This document shows positions 31,163-38,231 of a stretch of 39,390 bases of DNA, piece after piece. Where the stretch lies: positions 1 through 39,390 of IMG/VR virus record IMGVR_UViG_3300022871_000506. One strand, written 5' to 3'. The position numbers were made by a program, and so were the translations under genes. Under the pieces are notes generated by a model, which was not told the DNA's origin, made no database searches, and saw only the letters and a program-made list of their open reading frames with translations. Position 1 is the first letter of the stretch, and every line of letters begins with the position of its first letter. The stretch comes from a virus.

Positions 31163-32473
31163 CTAATTATTTGAAACTAATTTATCTAAAACTTTACCAA
31201 ACTCCATAAGCGATAAATTATCTGGTGTTTTATATTTAGTTTCTGAAACTTTTATTAATTTTTTATTATTTTTTCTACACCATTCGTCTTTAATTGAATC
31301 ACGATGTTTTATTAATTCTAAATCAGTATACATAAATTGAACAAAATGTTGTGCTCCATTATATTCTACCAATATATCAAAATCTATTAGATAAAAATCA
31401 AAGCGAAGAACCATTATATTTTTACATGTATCAAACGTTTTTTGAAATTCATATTTTATATTTCTATCGGTTAACATCTTATCAACCTTTTTCTCATAAT
31501 ATGAACTTTTACATTTTGCACATCCTGTTTTATTAGTCATTAATGAGTTATATGTTATATTCCATTCATTTTTGCAAATCTTACAAATAACGGTTGATTT
31601 TTTTAATGCACTTTTATAAATAAATTTACTAAAATCAATATCTTCAAAATTCTTTTCTAATATAGCAATTGCTTCTTTCTGTGTTTTCTTTACGTTTCCA
31701 TAACAATTTATACATCTTTTACCGGCAACTAAACCACTATATGTTATTTTCCACTCTCTACCACATTTTTTGCATATAGCTATAGACCTTGAGCCTGTTG
31801 TTGTAAATTTAAATTTAGATAAATCAATATATTTTGAACATTTTTTATTTAATCGTTTTAGTGCTTCTTCTGGGTTTAATTTACAATTTTTAACACAATA
31901 TGGACATCCAGTTCCTTGTGATAATTTATCGGTACTGACCATCCATTCTTTTTTACATTTTTTACAAATAGCTGTTGATTTTTTATGGGTTCCCGTATAA
32001 ACAAATTTACTAAAATCTATGTTTGTTCTTTTCTTTATTATTTTTTCCATAGGACTTCTTTCTTGAATAGCCTTTATCTTTTTACAATTCGGACAACTGT
32101 TTATTGTTGACAATCTCACATAAACAGAACTCCATTTATTTTTGCATATAGTACATTCACATGAAATTATTGTTTTTTGTCCAACGTATTTGAATTTATC
32201 AAATTTAATTGTTGGAAATTTTTTCTCAAATCTTTCTCTAACTTCTTTTGTGGTTGGAATGTTGTTCTTACTGCATTTTGGACAACCAACACCATTGACC
32301 AAATGGGAAAATCTACCCAACCACTCAATTGGTGGGTTGTGTTTATGGCAAATGCAAATTGATTTATTTTTTGATGTGGTGTAAATATATTTACTAAAGT
32401 CTATATCACACCCATGGGTGTTTTGTAATCTTTTAATTGCTTCTTCTTGTGTTAATTTTATATTGTTTATCAT
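31163..32473 (-). CDS. Homing endonuclease-like: five zinc-finger repeats plus Vsr-like nuclease
   Basis: 436 residues. Five repeats of ~65 residues (starting near 8, 75, 140, 205 and 270), each with a FSK..Y..T pattern, an IC..C or IC..H pair, a Trp, and a closing C..C, suggesting zinc-bound DNA-recognition modules. The C-terminal ~110 residues form a nuclease domain with LRFDFYLIDFDILVEYNG and QHF, then KKLIKVSE. Unlike the other two such genes it has no leader cassette: it starts 12 bases after the Dda stop and is read with the early operon. AGGAAACA is its ribosome binding site. Confidence 0.83.
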   Translation of the reverse strand: MINNIKLTQEEAIKRLQNTHGCDIDFSKYIYTTSKNKSICICHKHNPPIEWLGRFSHLVNGVGCPKCSKNNIPTTKEVRERFEKKFPTIKFDKFKYVGQKTIISCECTICKNKWSSVYVRLSTINSCPNCKKIKAIQERSPMEKIIKKRTNIDFSKFVYTGTHKKSTAICKKCKKEWMVSTDKLSQGTGCPYCVKNCKLNPEEALKRLNKKCSKYIDLSKFKFTTTGSRSIAICKKCGREWKITYSGLVAGKRCINCYGNVKKTQKEAIAILEKNFEDIDFSKFIYKSALKKSTVICKICKNEWNITYNSLMTNKTGCAKCKSSYYEKKVDKMLTDRNIKYEFQKTFDTCKNIMVLRFDFYLIDFDILVEYNGAQHFVQFMYTDLELIKHRDSIKDEWCRKNNKKLIKVSETKYKTPDNLSLMEFGKVLDKLVSNN

Positions 32474-32485
32474 TGTTTCCTATTT

Positions 32486-33625
32486 TTAATTACACACCCA
32501 TGTGAGAAAAGACCTTGAGCGAGTTATTGATGTGTACAAAAATTTTCTACGAAACTCACTATCCCACCATCCGAACTGATCTGAATCATATAACAATACT
32601 TTATTAGCCTCTGCCCCCTGAAATTTATGTACAGATAAACAATATGAATAATCACAGAAAATTAAATCTGGTCTATACTCTCCTTTCTCAAATTTAAGCT
32701 TACTTATATTAATCGGATTATTAATTAGCTTAGATGAAATTAAACAACTCTGTACACCAGCATCGGGATTATCAACATCAAGATATTCAATGTTAAAATT
32801 ATTTCTAACTTTAGAACATGTAACTATTGCTATCTGCTGACCGTTGATGATAGTTTTATCTTTACTATTCTTAAGAAAAGTCATTCTATCGCCTCTGAGT
32901 GGATGTCCGACTTTACCCACTAATTCCCTATACTTTTCATTTAACCACACTCTAGTTGCGTTCTTACCTGCTAATATTTGATCATATTCAGTTATAGTGG
33001 ATATATCAAATTCTCTAGTATGAATCTTCTGAAAGTCTTTATTCTTACAAAATGGAATATTGACACCTTTACGAATCAATGTAGATAATTTAATAATTTC
33101 ATTATCCTCAGCTTGTCTACATATTGTTTCAAGTTTAGCATCTAATCTATCCTCAGCCATAAGATTAAATGAATCATTAATTGGGGGTAACTGACAATGA
33201 TCCCCATAAGCAATAATTGGAATATCGAATGACAACATATCTTCCCATATATCCTGCGGTATCATTGATGCTTCATCCACCACAATCAAATCACATTCTA
33301 TATCCGAGCTATCTTTTAATGTAAATTCATAAAACAATTGTTTAGTTTCTGGATCTACACCAGTTACAGTTTTATAAAGTAGCGAATGAACGGTTGAAGC
33401 TGGTATGCCTTTATTGTGAAGAACTCTAGCGGCTTTAGCTGTCGGAGCACAATACTTAACTTTAGGTTTACCTTTAAGATACTTTTCTAACTTTGAAGCT
33501 ATTGTGGTTTTACCTGTTCCAGCACAGCCTCCGAATAGAAAGTAATTCTTCTTTCCATTGCTATACCATTCAGACATGGCATCGACAACTTCTTTCTGAT
33601 CTTTCGTAAATTCAAATTTAGACAT
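32486..33625 (-). CDS. dda: Dda-like SF1 DNA helicase (RecD2 type)
   Basis: 379 residues (T4 Dda: 439). Walker A GGCAGTGKTT (32-41), motif Ia YCAPTAKAA, Walker B VVDEASM (near 117), motif III GDHCQLPP (near 142), and the C-terminal motifs SVHKFQGAE and FLYTSITRS (last 25 residues). Such helicases restart stalled forks, strip proteins from DNA and help origin-initiated replication. GAGAAG ribosome binding site. Confidence 0.92.
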   Translation of the reverse strand: MSKFEFTKDQKEVVDAMSEWYSNGKKNYFLFGGCAGTGKTTIASKLEKYLKGKPKVKYCAPTAKAARVLHNKGIPASTVHSLLYKTVTGVDPETKQLFYEFTLKDSSDIECDLIVVDEASMIPQDIWEDMLSFDIPIIAYGDHCQLPPINDSFNLMAEDRLDAKLETICRQAEDNEIIKLSTLIRKGVNIPFCKNKDFQKIHTREFDISTITEYDQILAGKNATRVWLNEKYRELVGKVGHPLRGDRMTFLKNSKDKTIINGQQIAIVTCSKVRNNFNIEYLDVDNPDAGVQSCLISSKLINNPINISKLKFEKGEYRPDLIFCDYSYCLSVHKFQGAEANKVLLYDSDQFGWWDSEFRRKFLYTSITRSRSFLTWVCN

Positions 33626-33641
33626 CGCTTCTCACTTTGTT

Positions 33642-34115
33642 TTATTGTATAATGTTTTTTATTATTTCGACATTTTCTTTAGATTTACTTATCCTAAATC
33701 GAAATACCCACCTAGCTTCTGAAAACTCAGTTGTATATTTAATTCCAAGTTCATTTAATTTATCAATAACATATTTATATTGTTCTTTTATTTTATTTTC
33801 ATTAGTATATAAAATAAAAATTCCAATTCCATAACTAGTTGGATAACAGTCTAAGATTTTATCATCCAACAAAATTTCAAAATATTTAGAGAAATCAATA
33901 TATAATTTATTAGAACTTATTTTATCCATTATATAATCAAAAGTCATTTCTTTTTTAGTTGCTTTAATAGTCTTCATTGCCAAAGTTGATTTATCAGTTA
34001 TTGTTATTTCATTTGCAGAATCTTTTGAATCATCTACCCAATTAATACTATTATAAAACGAATACATAAATCCAATATCTGTAAGTTTATCTAATGTTTC
34101 ATTTGATATATTCAT
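33642..34115 (-). CDS. Early protein of unknown function
   Basis: 157 residues, two-part alpha/beta, with ILDCYPTSYGIGIFILYTN around residue 90 and an RWVFRFRISKSKE strand near the end. Not recognised. It is first in the transcript leading to Dda. AAGGAATC ribosome binding site and a strong early promoter just upstream. Confidence 0.65.
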   Translation of the reverse strand: MNISNETLDKLTDIGFMYSFYNSINWVDDSKDSANEITITDKSTLAMKTIKATKKEMTFDYIMDKISSNKLYIDFSKYFEILLDDKILDCYPTSYGIGIFILYTNENKIKEQYKYVIDKLNELGIKYTTEFSEARWVFRFRISKSKENVEIIKNIIQ

Positions 34116-34145
34116 TTAATGATTCCTTTTGTTGGGGTTACTCTT

Positions 34146-34173
34146 ATAATACCCAGTTTAGTGGAAAAGTCAA
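34146..34173 (-). promoter_or_regulatory. Early promoter for the 34115 gene and dda
   Basis: On the minus strand TTGACT (34173-34168), 16-base spacer ending AAACTGGG, TATTAT (34151-34146) then AAGAGTAAC. Extended -10. Confidence 0.85.
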
Positions 34174-34214
34174 CAGTAGATGTAGATTAATTTTGAGAAA
34201 ACTTTCTCCAATTT

Positions 34215-34304
34215 TATAAATAAAGATGAGGTAAGGTCAAATGTTCGATGCACTTGACCACCACCAAGAATAAGAAAGGTGGTTGTCCCTCAATAATATT
34301 TATA
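34215..34304 (+). promoter_or_regulatory. Leader cassette 5: late promoter, three-way-junction RNA, inverse promoter box
   Basis: TATAAATA 34215-34222; P1 34227-34231 with 34288-34292 (TGAGG/CCTCA); P2 34235-34240 with 34254-34259 (GGTCAA/TTGACC); P3 34260-34265 with 34278-34283 (ACCACC/GGTGGT); inverse box 34297-34304. All three stems differ in sequence from cassettes 1-4 but keep the layout. The box pairing extends to 12 bp here (34211-34222 with 34297-34308). AAGGAT then ATG 34321. Confidence 0.75.
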
Positions 34305-34320
34305 GAATAAGGATAGTATT

Positions 34321-35445
34321 ATGTGTAATGTACCACGTTCCACCCGACTTGTCAAATTTATTTCAAAAGCAACCAAACTCCACAAAGGTAAATACGATTA
34401 CTCTCGAGTTCACGAAACATTTGAACGCAGTCGATCTATTGTTTTGATTGGTTGCCCAATACATGGTTGGTTTAAAACTACCCCCGGTCAACATTTAGTT
34501 AGCAAAGGGTGTAAAGAATGTATGCCGAGACGATGTTCAGTTGAACAAAGATGTAAAATTTTTATTGAAAAAGCAACTAAACTTCATAAGGGTAGATATG
34601 ACTACTCTCGTGTACATGAAACATTTAAAGACAGTTCTTCTAAAATTAAAATTGGATGTAACATACATGGATTTTTCACCACAACAACTGACATCCATTT
34701 ACAAGGCAGTGGATGTAAAGATTGTACCGTTAATAGAGGTTCACTTAAAACTCGATGTAATAATTTCATAACCAAAGCCAACAAAGTTCATAATAATAAG
34801 TATGGTTATATATTCGCTCATGTTCATTACTTTGATAAAAATAAAAAGATACCAATAATGTGTTGGAAACACGGCACGTTTGAAATACCACCAGCATCAC
34901 ACCTAAGGGGTGGAGGTTGCCCTAATTGCACTCACAACTGGGCTTCTGTTGAAATAAGAGCACAGAACTTTATTGATGAAGCCACCAGAGTCCATAGAGG
35001 TGCATATGAATATAAGCTATCAGATTACAAAAGTAACAGAGATATGATGAAAATATATTGTAAAGCATGTAAAAATGTATTTGAACAGGCAGCATACTCA
35101 CATCTCCGTGGATGTGGGTGTTCCATATGTAGTATGTCTAGCATGGAGTTAATTATATTTAATAGACTAAAAGAGAATAATATTAAACATGAATCAGAAA
35201 AATCATTCCCCGATTTAAGGGGTAAGAGTGGACGGAAGTTGAGATTTGATTTCTATTTACCAGACCACAACACCTGTATTGAGTGTGATGGGGAACAACA
35301 TTTTAAATGGGTGCCGGGTTTTATGACTAGACAGTCTTTTGATAAGTTACAGGAAAATGATAAAATTAAAGATAAATATTGTCATGACAATGGAATTAGA
35401 ATGATTAGATTAACTAAAGAGGACTTTAAGCCATCACGAAAATAG
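34321..35445 (+). CDS. Homing endonuclease-like: four zinc-finger repeats plus Vsr-like nuclease
   Basis: 374 residues. Four repeats of ~65 residues; the first two are canonical (KYDYSRVHE or RYDYSRVHE, then IGC..HG and C..C), while the third and fourth are more diverged (KYGYIFAHVHY; AYEYKLSDYK). The nuclease domain is in the last ~105 residues: LRFDFYLPDHNTCIECDG, QHFKWV, NGIRMIRLT. Closely related to the 12877-13836 protein, but in a different place. It lies between an early gene and gp4, and its 3' end overlaps that of gp4 by 12 bases. Confidence 0.85.
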   Translation: MCNVPRSTRLVKFISKATKLHKGKYDYSRVHETFERSRSIVLIGCPIHGWFKTTPGQHLVSKGCKECMPRRCSVEQRCKIFIEKATKLHKGRYDYSRVHETFKDSSSKIKIGCNIHGFFTTTTDIHLQGSGCKDCTVNRGSLKTRCNNFITKANKVHNNKYGYIFAHVHYFDKNKKIPIMCWKHGTFEIPPASHLRGGGCPNCTHNWASVEIRAQNFIDEATRVHRGAYEYKLSDYKSNRDMMKIYCKACKNVFEQAAYSHLRGCGCSICSMSSMELIIFNRLKENNIKHESEKSFPDLRGKSGRKLRFDFYLPDHNTCIECDGEQHFKWVPGFMTRQSFDKLQENDKIKDKYCHDNGIRMIRLTKEDFKPSRK

Positions 35446-35919
35446 ATTAGAACCTTTTTCTGTCCAAATGACAAACTTCCACCCTTTCTTTTCACAATAT
35501 GATTTTGCACTTCGCCACTTAGCCTGATTCCTGGCGTAATCTAAAATTTGATACATATAAGTTGCTCTGCTTTTTTTTCCTTTTTTCCCCCTCACCGGTA
35601 ATTGTGTTTGTGAGAATGGTTTTATTTCAGCAAGTAGAGTTACTGTTTTATCTGTTCTAACATCAATATATTGAATAAATAAATCTACTATATATTGATG
35701 AATAGAACCACCTCTAGTTGGGTCTGAATACGGTATTGAAATGGATTCTGAAGACCACTTAAGTACCTTATCACTCCTATCCAAAATCACGAAGCTTTTA
35801 CGTTCCCAAGAAGATCTCCACACAGCTATACCATTGTTACCAAGATACTTAGAAGTGTTTACTACATGATAAGTTCCCTGATGATATTTTTTCCCGTTCC
35901 TTGGACGACCTCTAGCCAT
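35434..35919 (-). CDS. gp4: Head completion nuclease gp4-like
   Basis: 161 residues (T4 gp4: 150). It starts like T4 gp4 with a basic RGRPRNGKKYHQGTYHVVN, then KYLG, WRSSWERK (Glu39), VLKWSSESISIPY, YIVDLF (Asp79) and AEIKPFSQT (Glu98, Lys100), a TnsA/PD-(D/E)XK-like set. gp4 trims or stabilises the packaged DNA end so that a tail can join. The stop is TGA, inside the convergent endonuclease gene. It follows the unknown 36576 gene by 1 base. Confidence 0.88.
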   Translation of the reverse strand: MARGRPRNGKKYHQGTYHVVNTSKYLGNNGIAVWRSSWERKSFVILDRSDKVLKWSSESISIPYSDPTRGGSIHQYIVDLFIQYIDVRTDKTVTLLAEIKPFSQTQLPVRGKKGKKSRATYMYQILDYARNQAKWRSAKSYCEKKGWKFVIWTEKGSNLFS

Positions 35920-36576
35920 TTAACTCACCATTTCAAATATTTTATCAAAATAAATTTTCTTAGATTCAGTCATCAAATCTAAAATATTATCGGCTTTAGG
36001 TAATGACTTTATCTTATATAAATAAAATGCTTTCTTCTTTTCACGCAAAATAATAACATATTCTTTACCATGATCAAGCATTTCACCCAAACCAACATTA
36101 CTAATCATTTTAGCTATCAGAGCTTTTAGTTTAAAGTGTCTGAAGAATATAGTTGATAATTTACTTATGTCGCCGTTAGTCCACGTTATAACACTATCAA
36201 TGGGGTACTCTCTAACCTCATCTAATATTGCTTGTCTATTTTTACTTTTAATATATCTATTTCTGGTATATACATCAAAGTTTGCTATTATAGTTTCAAC
36301 TAATGCTTCTGTATCAATGAAGTCTTTCCAATCTGTATCATACCTAATAGAATAATATATCACTTGTTGTTTATTGGTACGAAAATATTCATAGTATCTA
36401 TCTATACAGAAATCATAAGCTTGCTTTTTTGATTCAAATACAAAATAATTATCACCTTTTATTTCAAAAATATAACTATCTGTGTCTTGAACTCTGCCAG
36501 CTAATTTTGCATCAGTAGTATCAAATTCAAGTGCAATCGCATCTAAAATTTCATCTTTTCGTTCATCGGTCATCAT
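35920..36576 (-). CDS. Protein of unknown function paired with gp4
   Basis: 218 residues; two adjacent ATGs (36576 and 36573). A helical N-terminus DERKDEILDAIALEFDTTDA, then a domain with Tyr/Phe-rich strands (FVFESKKQAYDFCIDRYYEY), and a C-terminal beta-rich end. Not recognised. It has both an early (36658-36685) and a late (36606-36613) promoter. The first ~34 codons and the late promoter are duplicated at 38084-38224, on the other side of TnpB copy 3. Confidence 0.7.
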   Translation of the reverse strand: MMTDERKDEILDAIALEFDTTDAKLAGRVQDTDSYIFEIKGDNYFVFESKKQAYDFCIDRYYEYFRTNKQQVIYYSIRYDTDWKDFIDTEALVETIIANFDVYTRNRYIKSKNRQAILDEVREYPIDSVITWTNGDISKLSTIFFRHFKLKALIAKMISNVGLGEMLDHGKEYVIILREKKKAFYLYKIKSLPKADNILDLMTESKKIYFDKIFEMVS

Positions 36577-36605
36577 AAAATTATATTACCATTTTAGTTT
36601 TATAT

Positions 36606-36613
36606 TATTTATA
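36606..36613 (-). promoter_or_regulatory. T4-type late promoter for the 36576 gene and gp4
   Basis: TATAAATA on the minus strand, 29 bases before the start. Its surroundings match the duplicate at 38217-38224. Confidence 0.75.
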
Positions 36614-36657
36614 AATTAGATTGCCAAATTTATCCAAACTACATAATGAGTATTTAT

Positions 36658-36685
36658 ATAATACCATTTTGAACTAAAAAGTCAA
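36658..36685 (-). promoter_or_regulatory. Early promoter for the 36576 gene and gp4
   Basis: On the minus strand TTGACT (36685-36680), 16-base spacer, TATTAT (36663-36658), extended -10 (TGG). It lies just left of the TnpB copy 3 left end. Confidence 0.75.
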
Positions 36686-36693
36686 CCCCAAAT

Positions 36694-36714
36694 AAATTTA
36701 TTTCAAAAACTTTC
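36694..36714. repeat. 21-bp left-end repeat of TnpB elements (copy b)
   Basis: Identical to 21094-21114, at the same distance from the leader cassette. Confidence 0.75.
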
Positions 36715-36722
36715 CTCTTTTT

Positions 36723-36820
36723 TATAAATAGAAGTAAGAGATGCTTTCTTTAGCTCTATCAAACTAAAGAAACTCTGGTTGGAAGTAGTACCAGATTAAC
36801 ATCTCATAAAACTATTTATA
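36723..36820 (+). promoter_or_regulatory. Leader cassette 3: late promoter, three-way-junction RNA, inverse promoter box
   Basis: TATAAATA 36723-36730; P1 36738-36743 with 36800-36805 (GAGATG/CATCTC); P2 36745-36753 with 36764-36772 (9 bp); P3 36775-36779 with 36790-36794 (CTGGT/ACCAG); inverse box 36813-36820, then GGAAGC as ribosome binding site and ATG 36831. Confidence 0.8.
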
Positions 36821-36830
36821 ATGGAAGCAA

Positions 36831-38042
36831 ATGAAAAAGAAGAAATCTACAATTAAATCCACAAAGACTTCAATGAAGTTTTCAAATACTAATAAGAAAG
36901 ATGCCATCAAGAACATAATCTTTGAATACAAAAGAGTAATGGAAGAGTTTATTACTCTAATGTGGCTCATTGATGATTTAAAGCCTCTGGCAGACAAAGA
37001 ACTTACTTCACAGGTTTCAACATGGCTAAGTGCCAGAATGGTTCAGTGTGCCTCTAAACAAGCTTCTGGTATAGTTAGAGGAACTAGAAGAAAACAAGAG
37101 AAGAGATTATTTGTGATTGGAGAACTAATCAAAGAGAATAAACTAAAGAGAGCTAGAAAACTCCAGAAAATATATGATGAAGTTTCAATCTCTAAACCAA
37201 ACTTAAATAATGTTGAACCTGAATTGGATTCAAGGTTTGTTAAAATAGACTTAGATAATTCTACTTCCTTTGATGGGTGGATTGATTTGTGGTGTATTGG
37301 AAATAAATTAAAACTACAGATTCCATTCAAGAAAACTAAACACTTCAACAAACTACTAGCTCTAGGTGAACTAAAGAAAGGAATTAGATTGAGTTCAAAG
37401 AACATAACTTTTATGTTTGATATTCCAGAGGTAACTAAAAAAGATAGTGGAATTACTCTTGGAATAGATATAGGACTAAAGAATGTAATCTCCTGTTCTA
37501 ATAGTCATATATCTAAACCAAACCCACATGGACATGACTTAGATTCAATCTGCTCTATCTTAGCTAGAAAGAAAGGAGAGAGTAAAGGATTCAAGAGAGC
37601 TCAAGCACACAGAACCAACTATATTAACTGGGCAATTAACCAACTAAACTTGAGTGGTACTAAACAAATAAACATTGAAGCAATTAAAAATTTAAGATAT
37701 AAAAATAAGAGCTCAAGAAAATTAGCTCGCTGGACTTACACAGACATCTTTGGCAAGATTGAGAGTTACTGTGAGGAACATGGTGTCCATGTTCTAAAAG
37801 TAAACCCAACCTATACCTCACAAAGATGTTCAAACTGTGGATGGACTCGTAAAAGTAATAGAAAAGGAAAACTGTTTAAATGTGGTCAATGCTCATTAGA
37901 GTTAGATGCAGATTTAAACGCTTCCATTAATATTTCTTTAAAGCTGAAACCTATATGGAATAAGCAACGACTGAAACAAGCCAATAGAGTAGGTTTCTAT
38001 TGGCTTGTTGATGGACAGGATTCTATAGTACCTGTTGTATAA
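36831..38042 (+). CDS. tnpB: TnpB-family RNA-guided nuclease, copy 3
   Basis: 403 residues, closely related to copy 1 along its whole length. Catalytic Asp in LGIDIGLKN (about 214), Glu in NIEAIKNL (about 282) and Asp in LDADLNASIN (about 360) are intact; zinc ribbon CSNC and CGQC intact. The C-terminus GFYWLVDGQDSIVPVV is nearly identical to copy 1 even at the DNA level, probably because this DNA also encodes the guide RNA scaffold. Oriented opposite to all neighbours. Confidence 0.9.
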   Translation: MKKKKSTIKSTKTSMKFSNTNKKDAIKNIIFEYKRVMEEFITLMWLIDDLKPLADKELTSQVSTWLSARMVQCASKQASGIVRGTRRKQEKRLFVIGELIKENKLKRARKLQKIYDEVSISKPNLNNVEPELDSRFVKIDLDNSTSFDGWIDLWCIGNKLKLQIPFKKTKHFNKLLALGELKKGIRLSSKNITFMFDIPEVTKKDSGITLGIDIGLKNVISCSNSHISKPNPHGHDLDSICSILARKKGESKGFKRAQAHRTNYINWAINQLNLSGTKQINIEAIKNLRYKNKSSRKLARWTYTDIFGKIESYCEEHGVHVLKVNPTYTSQRCSNCGWTRKSNRKGKLFKCGQCSLELDADLNASINISLKLKPIWNKQRLKQANRVGFYWLVDGQDSIVPVV

Positions 38043-38045
38043 AGA
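37975..38045 (+). ncRNA. Possible omega-RNA scaffold overlapping the tnpB 3' end
   Basis: A perfect 13-bp stem, 37975-37987 with 37997-38009 (9-base loop), and a second hairpin 38015-38019 with 38031-38035, both inside the last codons. The same positions form hairpins in copy 1. This matches where TnpB guide RNAs are found in other systems; the guide would begin near 38045. Confidence 0.5.
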
Positions 38046-38083
38046 ACTAATTTGAACTTGAAGAAGTAGATTTTTCAATATTA

Positions 38084-38188
38084 TTAGTAACTATTAGTGT
38101 CTTGAACTCTGCCAGCTAATTTTGCATCGGTGGTGTCAAATTCCAGAGCAATCGCATCTAATATGTCATCTTTTCGTTCTTGATCCAT
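38084..38188 (-). pseudogene. Truncated copy of the 36576 gene (34 codons)
   Basis: ATG 38188 opens a frame reading DQERKDDILDAIALEFDT, then TDAKLAGRVQDTNSY and a stop. It matches the first ~36 residues of the 36576 protein with only a few changes. After SY the full gene continues with IFEIKG, whereas here a TAA follows and similarity fades toward the TnpB right end. It keeps a late promoter at 38217-38224. Probably the remnant of a gene cut by TnpB insertion, now replaced by the intact copy to the left. Confidence 0.75.
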
Positions 38189-38216
38189 TTATAAATAACC
38201 CGTTAAGTTTTTCTAT

Positions 38217-38224
38217 TATTTATA
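38217..38224 (-). promoter_or_regulatory. Late promoter of the truncated gene copy
   Basis: TATAAATA on the minus strand in the same context as 36606-36613 (flanked by ATTAGATT in both). Confidence 0.65.
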
Positions 38225-38231
38225 AATTAGA

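Larger units (their letters stand above)
36694..38045 (+). mobile_element. TnpB-only mobile element, copy 3
   Basis: Left edge from the 21-bp repeat shared with copy 2; right edge from the end of similarity to copy 1, just after the stop codon. Flanked on both sides by copies of the start of the 36576 gene. No transposase. Confidence 0.65.

Noticed and set aside
38190-38197. Plus-strand TATAAATA as a late promoter
   Set aside because: It would read antisense into the glycosyltransferase gene with no plus-strand gene following; it is probably chance in AT-rich DNA.
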